Shown here: piece by piece, positions 1 to 5,229 of the stretch
How positions within the stretch are numbered: the stretch's first letter is position 1
Layout: the number at the start of each line of letters is the position of its first letter
Origin: Bacillota bacterium
Lineage (GTDB): Bacteria; Bacillota; Clostridia; Lachnospirales; Lachnospiraceae
Assembly (NCBI GenBank): GCA_023398855.1
Contig: JAEWRS010000419.1
Span: 1 to 5,229 of the forward strand
Direction of reading: 5' to 3'
Length of the DNA stretch: 5,229 nucleotides
Translations under genes and position numbers: made by a program
Notes under the pieces: generated by a model
Database searches by the model: none
Told to the model about the DNA's origin: nothing
The model's input: only the letters and a program-made list of their open reading frames with translations

Positions 1-1
1 G

Positions 2-727
2 TCAGCTCAGGAACCGTGCAAGGAACATTTTTATGCCAATTTCCGTGTCATGCTGGAAGCTGGCTATTTAAAAATTGCCGAAGTATCCTGGGGGAAAAAG
101 AAACAGCAGGAGGAGGGAAGTGGGGAATCACTCTCAGAGGATGGCAGCCAGGAAGAAAACAATCCGGAATCCTCTCAGAATCAAATGGATAATCCGGCGT
201 TTGTCGCCATGCTTGGAAGTTTGAAAAAGGGAATGAAGCTCTCTCTTAAGAAGCTGATCATCAAAGAAGGAGAAACCTCTCCTCCCAAGCGTTATACCTC
301 TGGTTCCATGATTTTAGCAATGGAAAATGCAGGACAGCTTATTGAGGATGAAGAACTCCGGGCCCAGATAAAGGGAAGTGGGATCGGGACAAGTGCCACC
401 AGGGCCGAAATTTTAAAAAAACTGTTTCACATTAAGTATCTTTCTCTAAACAGTAAGACCCAGGTGATCGTGCCCACGCTTTTGGGTGAAATGATCTTTG
501 ACGTGGTTAATACTTCTATCAGGCAGCTCCTGAATCCTGAATTGACGGCAAGCTGGGAAAAAGGGCTGAATTATGTGGCCCAGGGGACTATAACCCCTGA
601 AGAATATATGGTGAAACTGGAGAACTTTGTTGCCGGGCGGACTGCCGGAGTTTTAAGGCTTAACAATCATTATGACCTTCATAGCATATTTGATGCTGCG
701 GCAGCTAATTATAAAAAACAAAAATAG
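2..727 (+). CDS. topB: DNA topoisomerase III (type IA), C-terminal part, 5' truncated by window edge
   Basis: The frame is open from base 2, so the gene starts before the window and 241 residues are visible. Type IA topoisomerases cut one DNA strand through a tyrosine and relax or decatenate DNA in the cytoplasm. The catalytic tyrosine region is upstream and not visible. Seen here: a PPKRYTSGSMI segment (about residues 95-105 of the fragment), the family motif GSGIGTSATRAEI (about 125-137), and the closing region with LLGEMIFDVV and PELTASWEKGL, all typical of TopB-type enzymes. The protein ends without a cysteine zinc-ribbon tail, which favours TopB over TopA. Between about residues 25 and 65 there is a hydrophilic stretch rich in Glu, Ser, Gln and Asn, probably a lineage-specific surface loop. 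The internal ATG at 50 is not the start, because homology-like sequence (EHFYANFRVMLEAGY) runs through it. The next gene begins 11 nt downstream, suggesting an operon. Confidence 0.9.
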   Translation, partial: SAQEPCKEHFYANFRVMLEAGYLKIAEVSWGKKKQQEEGSGESLSEDGSQEENNPESSQNQMDNPAFVAMLGSLKKGMKLSLKKLIIKEGETSPPKRYTSGSMILAMENAGQLIEDEELRAQIKGSGIGTSATRAEILKKLFHIKYLSLNSKTQVIVPTLLGEMIFDVVNTSIRQLLNPELTASWEKGLNYVAQGTITPEEYMVKLENFVAGRTAGVLRLNNHYDLHSIFDAAAANYKKQK

Positions 728-738
728 GAGATTATAAA

Positions 739-1422
739 ATGAAAAAAGAAGATATGACAAACCAAGACTTATTTGATACCAGCCATACTATGGCCAAATT
801 GTTATTTGACCAGACCACATATCCTTGGGAGATCCTTCCTAAAATCAGCGAATTTATCGTTTCACTCGGTGAGCGTCTTCCAAAAGACGAGTTTGTTCAT
901 GTGGGAAAAGCGGTATGGATCCATAAATCCATCAACCTTCCGCCAACAGCCTGTCTGGGTGAGAATGTCATCATTGGTAAGGGTGCACAGATCCGTCATT
1001 GTGCGTTTCTCAGAGGCAATGTCATCATTGGGGAGTTTGCTGTAGTGGGAAATTCTACTGAAATCAAAAACTCCATTATTTTTGACGGTGTACAGGTTCC
1101 TCATTATAACTATGTTGGTGATTCTATTTTAGGTTATAAGTGTCATATGGGTGCTTCTTCTTTGGCTTCCAATGTAAAATCAGATAAGTCTCTTGTTACG
1201 GTCCATGCAGAGGATGGTGATATTGAGACCGGGCTTAAGAAATTCGGTGCGATCATAGGTGACTTCTCTGAAATTGGCTGCGGAGCAGTGCTGAATCCTG
1301 GAACGGTTATTGGGCCCAAATCCAATGTTTATCCTCTTTCCTGTGTCAGAGGCTGTGTAGATGCTAACTCTATCTATAAGAACCAGGGTGAAATCGTAGA
1401 GAAAAATACAATTGAAGAATAA
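739..1422 (+). CDS. GlmU-like left-handed beta-helix (hexapeptide repeat) acyltransferase-type protein
   Basis: This is a 227-residue cytoplasmic protein. Residues about 55-130 and 165-210 show imperfect hexapeptide repeats ([LIV]-G-x-x-x-x style, for example GENVIIGKGAQI, GNVIIGEFAVVG, GAVLNPGTVIG), the signature of a left-handed beta-helix. The segment VPHYNYVGDSILG (120-132) matches the GlmU acetyltransferase motif VPHLSYIGDAEIG. His122 falls on the GlmU catalytic histidine and Tyr125 on a substrate-site tyrosine. The N-terminal uridylyltransferase domain of GlmU, with its glycine-rich nucleotide loop, is absent; about 50 other residues precede the helix. Proteins like this are often labelled UDP-N-acetylglucosamine pyrophosphorylase, but this one has no visible domain for that reaction. 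A sugar or small-molecule acyltransferase role is an inference and the substrate is unknown. Start supported by AGGAGA at 726-731, 7 nt before ATG, and it lies 11 nt after topB. Confidence 0.85.
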   Translation: MKKEDMTNQDLFDTSHTMAKLLFDQTTYPWEILPKISEFIVSLGERLPKDEFVHVGKAVWIHKSINLPPTACLGENVIIGKGAQIRHCAFLRGNVIIGEFAVVGNSTEIKNSIIFDGVQVPHYNYVGDSILGYKCHMGASSLASNVKSDKSLVTVHAEDGDIETGLKKFGAIIGDFSEIGCGAVLNPGTVIGPKSNVYPLSCVRGCVDANSIYKNQGEIVEKNTIEE

Positions 1423-1433
1423 GGAACAGTACA

Positions 1434-2762
1434 ATGGATAAACAACAAACTGTGGCAAAGAACGGAACCTTTGGTTCACGGATCGGATTTATTCTTGCCT
1501 CTGTTGGTTCTGCGGTAGGTATGGGGAACATCTGGATGTTCCCGTACCGCCTGGGCCAGTACGGGGGAGCCGCTTTTTTGCTGGTGTATTTTGGCTTTAT
1601 TTTTTTATTTGGCATGGTGGGGCTTTCCGGTGAATTTGCCTTTGGAAGGCTGACAGGGACAGGCCCTATTGGATCTTACGATTATGCCATGAAGACCAGG
1701 GGAAAGAAAGGAGGGGCCTTTCTTGGAGCAATTCCTTTAGTTGGCTCTTTTGGCATTGCCATTGGCTATGCTATTATTGTAGGCTGGGTCTTAAAATATC
1801 TGTTTGGTTCCCTGACTGGTTCTATGATGAATACGGATGCAACCGAATACTTTTCCAGTATCACGGGGAAATTCGGCAGTGTACCCTGGCATTTTCTTGT
1901 AGTGGTTTTAACTGTGGCAGTGCTGGCAGGTGGGGTTTTAAAGGGCATTGAAAAAGTAAATGCAATTTTGATGCCATCTTTTTTTATCCTGTTTACCATT
2001 ATTGCGGTGCGGGTTCTTTTTCTTCCAGGAGCACTGGCTGGCTATGAATATCTTTTAGTCCCCAGATGGGAGTATCTGTTGAAACCTGAAACTTGGGTGA
2101 TGGCTATGGGCCAGGCATTCTTTTCTCTGTCTATTACAGGTTCCGGGATGATCATTTACGGAAGTTATTTAGATAAGAAAGAGGATATTCCAAAGGCAGC
2201 TGTTGTCACAGCCTTATTAGATACAATTGCGGCACTTTTAGCTGGCTTTGCCATCATTCCGGCTGTATTTGCATTCCAGATGGATCCAGCCAGCGGGCCT
2301 CCGCTTATGTTTATTACAATACCTAAGGTATTCTCCATGATACCGGCAGGAAGATGGGTGGCAGTGCTGTTTTTCCTTTCCGTGCTGTTTGCAGGAGTCA
2401 CCTCTCTGGTGAACATGCTGGAGGTATGTTCAGAGGCCATTCAGACACATTTGCACTTGCCTCGCAGAAAAGCGATCTTTTTGGTAGGAGCTGCAGTATT
2501 CATCCCGGGACTGTTTATAGAATATGAGCCGTATATGGGATTCTTCATGGATCTGATTACCATATACGTGGTTCCCTTTGGTGCTGTTTTATGCGCTATC
2601 ATAATTTACTGGGTTTTAAAGGATGGCAGGATCATGGAAGAACTAAACAGGGGCCGAAAGAAGCCTTTGGGACCGGCTTATCTTTTTACTGCAAAATATG
2701 TTTATGTTTTTCTTGCGGTACTGGTGTTTGCACTTAGTATCATATATAAAGGAATCGGTTAA
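1434..2762 (+). CDS. Neurotransmitter:sodium symporter (NSS/SNF) family transporter, 11-TM bacterial type
   Basis: This is a 442-residue membrane protein of the LeuT-fold NSS family, sodium-coupled importers mostly of amino acids in bacteria. About 11 hydrophobic helices are visible (roughly 16-37, 44-66, 95-122, 153-170, 176-197, 222-243, 254-281, 304-335, 347-362, 366-395, 418-438), the usual count for short bacterial members such as Tyt1 and MhsT. TM1 carries GSAVGMGNIWMFPY (25-38). TM3 has Tyr112, at the LeuT substrate-carboxylate Tyr108 position. TM6 has GQAFFSLSITGSG (226-238), the unwound substrate helix. TM8 has AGVTS (320-324), matching the LeuT Na2 residues Ala351, Thr354 and Ser355. 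Asp263 falls on LeuT Asn286, consistent with chloride-independent transport. The outer-gate Arg30 and Asp404 of LeuT appear as Met35 and Thr376. Substrate cannot be read from sequence. AAGGA at 1421-1425, overlapping the previous stop, lies 8 nt before ATG. A strong terminator follows directly. Confidence 0.93.
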   Translation: MDKQQTVAKNGTFGSRIGFILASVGSAVGMGNIWMFPYRLGQYGGAAFLLVYFGFIFLFGMVGLSGEFAFGRLTGTGPIGSYDYAMKTRGKKGGAFLGAIPLVGSFGIAIGYAIIVGWVLKYLFGSLTGSMMNTDATEYFSSITGKFGSVPWHFLVVVLTVAVLAGGVLKGIEKVNAILMPSFFILFTIIAVRVLFLPGALAGYEYLLVPRWEYLLKPETWVMAMGQAFFSLSITGSGMIIYGSYLDKKEDIPKAAVVTALLDTIAALLAGFAIIPAVFAFQMDPASGPPLMFITIPKVFSMIPAGRWVAVLFFLSVLFAGVTSLVNMLEVCSEAIQTHLHLPRRKAIFLVGAAVFIPGLFIEYEPYMGFFMDLITIYVVPFGAVLCAIIIYWVLKDGRIMEELNRGRKKPLGPAYLFTAKYVYVFLAVLVFALSIIYKGIG

Positions 2763-2770
2763 GATGTAAA

Positions 2771-2819
2771 TAAAAGCGCATTATGACCCGGCTGTATGCC
2801 AGGTCATAATGCGCTTTTT
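2771..2819. terminator. Bidirectional intrinsic terminator between convergent operons
   Basis: A perfect 17-bp stem pairs 2772-2788 with 2802-2818. Inside it, after one C/A mismatch, GGC (2790-2792) can pair with GCC (2798-2800) around a 5-nt loop. On the + strand the 3' arm ends in TTTTT (2815-2819), 8 nt after the transporter stop codon is passed. On the - strand the hairpin is followed by TTTTATTTA, so it can also end transcription of upp, whose stop codon lies about 43 bp away. Confidence 0.93.
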
Positions 2820-2861
2820 ACAAAGGTCAAAGAGGGGTTATACAATTCCTTTGCAGTCTGC

Positions 2862-3503
2862 TTATTTTGTGCCGAAAATCCTGTCGCCTGCATCTCCCAG
2901 TCCGGGACAGATATAGGCGTTTTCATTTAACTGGCGGTCCAGATGTCCGATGTAGATCTGTATGTCTGGATGTGCTTCCCTAAGCCTTTTTAAGCCTTCA
3001 GGAGCGGCAATAATGGCCATGAACTTAATGTGCTTTCCTCCATGCCGCTTAATAAAATCTACGGCAGCAATTGCGGAGCCACCTGTGGCCAGCATGGGAT
3101 CGGTCACAACAATGGTTCTAAGCTCGATTGGACTTGGCAGCTTGCAGTAGTATTCATGCGGCTCATGAGTAACTTCATCCCGGTAAAGACCAATGTGGCC
3201 TACCTTTGCGGAAGGAACCAATGCCAGTATGCCGTTTACCATGCCCAGTCCTGCACGAAGGATGGGGACCACAGCCATTTTTTTACCGGAAATCATGGGG
3301 GTCATGCAGGTCTCAATGGGAGTTTCCACCTCCACATCTTGTAAAGGGAGATCTCTTAAAGCTTCAAATCCCATCAACATTGCAATCTCTTCAATGAGGG
3401 CACGGAACTCGTTGGTTCCTGTCTTTTTATCTCTTAAAATAGAGATTTTGTGCTGAATGAGTGGGTGGGTAAAAATGGTTACATTGTCCATTGAAAAGTC
3501 CAT
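2862..3503 (-). CDS. upp: Uracil phosphoribosyltransferase
   Basis: This cytoplasmic pyrimidine-salvage enzyme converts uracil plus PRPP to UMP and pyrophosphate. With the start chosen here it has 213 residues; the family is usually about 208-210. Seen: [20 protein letters not shown] near the N-terminus, [10 protein letters not shown] (79-88), YYCKLP, the PRPP-binding loop [13 protein letters not shown] (132-144), and the uracil-binding C-terminus [15 protein letters not shown] (199-213). All key family motifs look intact. The frame stays open for 92 more codons upstream, but that part has no Upp similarity and overlaps a decayed permease. ATG at 3503 is preferred because AAGGA (3515-3519) lies 11 nt upstream; the in-frame ATG at 3491 would give the standard 209 residues but has no ribosome-binding site at useful distance. 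Likely transcribed from the promoter at 4086-4114 through the permease remnant, and ended by the hairpin at 2771-2819. Confidence 0.95.
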   Translation of the reverse strand: MDFSMDNVTIFTHPLIQHKISILRDKKTGTNEFRALIEEIAMLMGFEALRDLPLQDVEVETPIETCMTPMISGKKMAVVPILRAGLGMVNGILALVPSAKVGHIGLYRDEVTHEPHEYYCKLPSPIELRTIVVTDPMLATGGSAIAAVDFIKRHGGKHIKFMAIIAAPEGLKRLREAHPDIQIYIGHLDRQLNENAYICPGLGDAGDRIFGTK

Positions 3504-3539
3504 AGTAGTTTTAATCCTTTCTTTCATCTCTTGCTTTAT

Positions 3540-4053
3540 CAGGTGTTTCTGCAATAAGAGGTTCATGAGGACACCGGTCACAGCAGAGGGAACAAACCTG
3601 AAATGTTTTTTGTGATGGAGCGCTTCAAAAGGCTTTCCTCCTGATTGAATATTCCAGTGATCCTTTTGAAGCCTTGTAAAAATCGGGTAATTAATTCGTG
3701 ACAGGGAATAAGCAATCTGCCTGTATTCCTGTTTGAATGAGAACCAGTTGAAAATAGACCTGGGCAAAATAAATTCCACTCTGTACTAAAGTGTGTTTCC
3801 TGGGATCACGGTTCCTTCCGGCGAGGTGAATGCGGTAATAAAGGCCAGAAACTCAAAAGAAGAACCAGGAAATACAGGAACCTTAAATTTAGTGCAGCAG
3901 TGGAATATTAAGATGACGACGCCTGGATAAAATACGATTGGCGATGGAGGGAACTGTCCATAAGGGGACCAGCTCAGTGACGCCGGATATGGCGGACACA
4001 TGCTGGAAGCTGAACAGATAATCCATGGTTGTCGGTTTTACATTGGTACTCAT
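3540..4053 (-). pseudogene. uraA: Decayed uracil permease (NCS2 / UraA-PyrP family) remnant
   Basis: Reading leftwards from an ATG at 4053, the first frame gives MDYLFSFQHVSAISG then VTELVPLWT, the N-terminal signature of uracil permeases (compare SLQHLFAMFGATVLVP in UraA). It stops at 3889-3891 after 54 codons. Similarity jumps near 3930-3945 into a second frame with GVVILIFHCCTKFKVPVF and PGSSFEFLAFITAF (compare GIGTL, K-x-IPAYLGSSFAFIS), ending at a TAG at 3786-3788. A third frame from 3780 reads [18 protein letters not shown] and CLFPVT, resembling the family stretch around GxxxAGLVYxxxALLI and LFPPVVTG, then stops. Near 3540-3600, [13 protein letters not shown] could be a scrap of the C-terminus (AIVGVILNLILP). 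Intact family members are about 430 residues, so most of the gene, including the NTTYGENIG-type region, is deleted. Its place immediately before upp fits the common uracil permease-upp pairing. A weak GGGG ribosome site (4061-4064) precedes the ATG. Confidence 0.8.
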
Positions 4054-4085
4054 TTTTCTACCCCATTTCTTTTTATTTCCGTCCT

Positions 4086-4114
4086 ATTTTATCAAAGAAA
4101 GGGAGAAATGGCAA
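4086..4114 (-). promoter_or_regulatory. Sigma-A-type promoter of the former uraA-upp operon
   Basis: On the minus strand, -35 TTGCCA (4109-4114) and -10 TAAAAT (4086-4091) are separated by exactly 17 bp (4092-4108). It lies between the lipoprotein stop codon and the permease remnant's ATG, which implies a leader of only about 25 nt. That is too short for a PyrR-type attenuator or a riboswitch. Since no equally good promoter was seen nearer upp, this probably still drives upp. Confidence 0.7.
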
Positions 4115-4123
4115 CTATTTTTC

Positions 4124-4960
4124 CTATTTTGTCTCGGGAGTATATCTTATAAGGGTAAAATCACCTAAACTGTGAGGTACGGGGATGGAAACAATGATGG
4201 TGCCGCGATCCTCATAGCTAAAGGATTCCGGGAAAACAGGGGCGTTGTCTGAAGAAGCTGATACCATGGAAAAGTCTGCATTTTGGAACATTTTAGTATA
4301 TGCTTCTAAGCTGGTTTCGCCGAGTAAAGGGAGTATTGCTTCCTTAAGCTCAGGGGATGCATCCAAAAACTGAAAGTCATTTGAGCGGATGGATGCTGCC
4401 AGGTTCTTAGGATCTGCATAATCTGTAAGCCTTATATTCTTTGCCAGGTTTATATCTACGGTGTTTGTATAAAACAGATTTACCGGATAAGCTGCTCCTT
4501 CCCCATAAAACAGCCCGTTATATACCACAGTAATCCGTTTCCTGTCCACAGAAATTACTTCAGCTGTAATGGTAAGGCTGTCCTTTTCCGGATTAACGGA
4601 GTAGACTTTTAGTATCTCCAGGGCATTGTTTTTTAACAGATTGTTGATCTTTTCTTTTTTTGCCTCATCTTGTAACCCAGAGACAGAAGGATATTGTATG
4701 GAAGCTTTTTCTTCTTTGTAAGTATGGAGCTCAGAGGTGACAGAGCCGGCTAAAGTGTCCTGGTTTGCCTTGTTCTCTGATGTTTGATTGTCAGGGCTTC
4801 CATTTTTTTCAGACTCCGGTGCATGTGCGGAAGTGGCTATGGATTCCTTAGCAGCAATGGCAGCTGATTGCTCTGTTTTCATATAATTCTTGTTTCCGCA
4901 GCCGTTTAAAATCAGGGCACAGCCGATGAAAAGGGCTGGAATGAATGCGTTGCGTTTCAT
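4124..4960 (-). CDS. Secreted lipoprotein with DUF4163/DUF3298-like (RsiV/PdaC-type) domain
   Basis: This is a 278-residue exported protein. Residues 1-21 form a lipoprotein signal peptide: KR, a hydrophobic stretch, then the lipobox LNGC with Cys21 as the lipidated residue, so it should be anchored on the outer face of the membrane. Residues about 25-75 are a low-complexity Ala/Ser/Glu/Asn linker. The rest (about 80-278) resembles the DUF4163 plus DUF3298 arrangement seen in RsiV-type anti-sigma factors and PdaC: ASIQYPSVSGLQDE, a central VVYNGLFYGEGAAYP (the usual Y-x-GGAHP-like spot), DINLAKNIRLTDY, and a C-terminal IPVPHSLGDF. The family assignment is from memory of its pattern; no catalytic function can be claimed. 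The start is ATG 4960, not the upstream ATG at 5005, because GGGAGG (4967-4972) lies 6 nt before it and the signal peptide begins there. No terminator was seen after the stop, so readthrough into the upp unit is possible. Confidence 0.85.
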   Translation of the reverse strand: MKRNAFIPALFIGCALILNGCGNKNYMKTEQSAAIAAKESIATSAHAPESEKNGSPDNQTSENKANQDTLAGSVTSELHTYKEEKASIQYPSVSGLQDEAKKEKINNLLKNNALEILKVYSVNPEKDSLTITAEVISVDRKRITVVYNGLFYGEGAAYPVNLFYTNTVDINLAKNIRLTDYADPKNLAASIRSNDFQFLDASPELKEAILPLLGETSLEAYTKMFQNADFSMVSASSDNAPVFPESFSYEDRGTIIVSIPVPHSLGDFTLIRYTPETK

Positions 4961-4995
4961 AAAATGCCTCCCTTCATTTCTAGATATTTTTTTAC

Positions 4996-5004
4996 AGTAT
5001 ATCA
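4996..5004 (-). promoter_or_regulatory. Extended -10 promoter of the lipoprotein gene
   Basis: The minus strand reads TGATATACT, a TGn extended -10 with TATACT at 4996-5001. The -35 place, 17 bp upstream, holds only ACACAC, so the TGn element would have to compensate. An A/T-rich tract farther upstream (about 5029-5065) could act as an UP element. The start would lie near 4989, about 30 nt before the ATG at 4960. Confidence 0.55.
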
Positions 5005-5085
5005 CAAATCTCGCCTGTGTGTGTGGGTTTTTGGTGAATTAAGAAAAATATAGGAAAATATAAGAAAAGGATGACAAAGAACAGA

Positions 5086-5130
5086 GAAAAAGCCCTGGAA
5101 ATATGAAAGATTTCAGATTTCCAAGGCCTT
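5086..5130 (-). terminator. Intrinsic terminator downstream of tRNA-Leu
   Basis: On the minus strand AAGGCCTTGGAAAT (5117-5130) pairs with the arm at 5089-5103 over about 14 bp with two G-T pairs. The segment between the arms can fold further (TGAA with TTCA), and the 3' arm runs into GCTTTTTC. It begins 20 nt after the tRNA's 3' end and separates the tRNA unit from the lipoprotein promoter. Confidence 0.85.
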
Positions 5131-5150
5131 AGTCCCTGCCAAGGGTGTAG

Positions 5151-5229
5151 TGCCGGCAGTGGGACTTGAACCCACACGATGTTGCCATCAACGGATTTTG
5201 AGTCCGCCTCGTCTGCCATTCCGACATGC
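5151..5229 (-). tRNA. tRNA-Leu (anticodon CAA), first ~4 nt beyond window edge
   Basis: On the minus strand the T arm is GTGGG-TTCAAGT-CCCAC (5159-5175). The anticodon stem GCGGA/TCCGT holds loop CTCAAAA, with anticodon CAA at 5198-5200, which reads UUG leucine codons. A long variable arm GATG-GCAA-CATC (5178-5189) marks it as class II, as expected for leucine. The acceptor 3' strand TGCCGGC plus discriminator A is at 5151-5158. The visible GCA (5227-5229) is the end of the 5' acceptor strand, whose first four bases (expected GCCG) lie outside the window. The 3' CCA is not encoded (CTA follows), so it must be added after transcription. Confidence 0.95.

Noticed and set aside
862..1104. Minus-strand open frames inside the beta-helix gene, and similar ones at 1143-1325, 1180-1479, 1766-1999 and 2165-2440
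   Set aside because: They lie antisense to strongly supported genes, have no family motifs and no convincing ribosome-binding sites.
2962..3456. Several plus-strand open frames across upp
   Set aside because: They are antisense shadows of the conserved upp sequence with no recognisable protein features.
2862..3779. 305-residue Upp from GTG at 3779
   Set aside because: The 92 extra N-terminal residues lack Upp similarity and come from the decayed permease; a ribosome-binding site supports the start at 3503.
3786..4001. Stand-alone 71-codon gene starting at 4001 (minus)
   Set aside because: Its first 20 or so codons are out-of-frame readings of the permease N-terminus, and the rest is the permease's continuation. 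There is no independent start signal, so it belongs to the pseudogene.
4054..4085. Possible pyrimidine-responsive leader (PyrR attenuator) before the permease remnant
   Set aside because: The leader would be only about 25 nt with no terminator/antiterminator hairpins, so nothing supports it.
5016..5025. GTGTGTGTG run upstream of the lipoprotein promoter
   Set aside because: It is only about 4.5 dinucleotide units, too short to call a functional simple repeat; it simply explains the poor -35 sequence.
5038..5069. Loose repeats of an AAAATATA-like unit
   Set aside because: The units are imperfect and A-rich, so this is more likely an A/T-rich upstream tract than a true tandem repeat.
4992..5219. 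75-codon open frame on the minus strand at the right edge
   Set aside because: It runs through the tRNA-Leu gene and its terminator and has no protein-like features; it is a shadow of the tRNA.

Overview
The window looks like chromosomal housekeeping DNA from a low-to-moderate GC anaerobic Firmicute. A Lachnospiraceae / Clostridium cluster XIVa member is my best guess, inferred from protein style, tight gene spacing and strong Shine-Dalgarno sites; no marker in the window proves it. I found no CRISPR array, phage gene, transposase or recognisable new defence or mobile system.

Left half (+ strand, 1-2820): three tightly spaced genes run rightwards. They are the 3' part of a type IA topoisomerase gene (topB-like), an orphan left-handed beta-helix (hexapeptide-repeat) protein related to the acetyltransferase half of GlmU, and an 11-TM neurotransmitter:sodium symporter (NSS) family transporter. 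The gaps are 11 nt each, so they are probably co-transcribed; their promoter lies outside the window. A strong, nearly symmetrical hairpin at 2771-2819 ends this unit and also serves the convergent unit on the other strand.

Right half (- strand, 5229-2862): reading leftwards there is a class II tRNA-Leu(CAA), truncated by the window edge, with its own terminator. A lipoprotein gene with a DUF4163/DUF3298-like (RsiV/PdaC-type) exported domain follows, with an extended -10 promoter. Next comes a good sigma-A-type promoter (TTGCCA-17-TAAAAT) and then a decayed uracil permease gene (NCS2/UraA family) readable only by changing frame. Last is an intact uracil phosphoribosyltransferase gene, upp. 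The layout implies an ancestral uraA-upp uracil salvage operon in which the permease has been lost while upp keeps its reading frame and probably the operon promoter.

The most informative observations are the permease remnant, which sits where a quick annotation would see an empty gap or an over-long upp, and the substituted gate residues in the NSS transporter. Residue comparisons with LeuT, GlmU and UraA/PyrP were made from memory of those families, without an alignment program.
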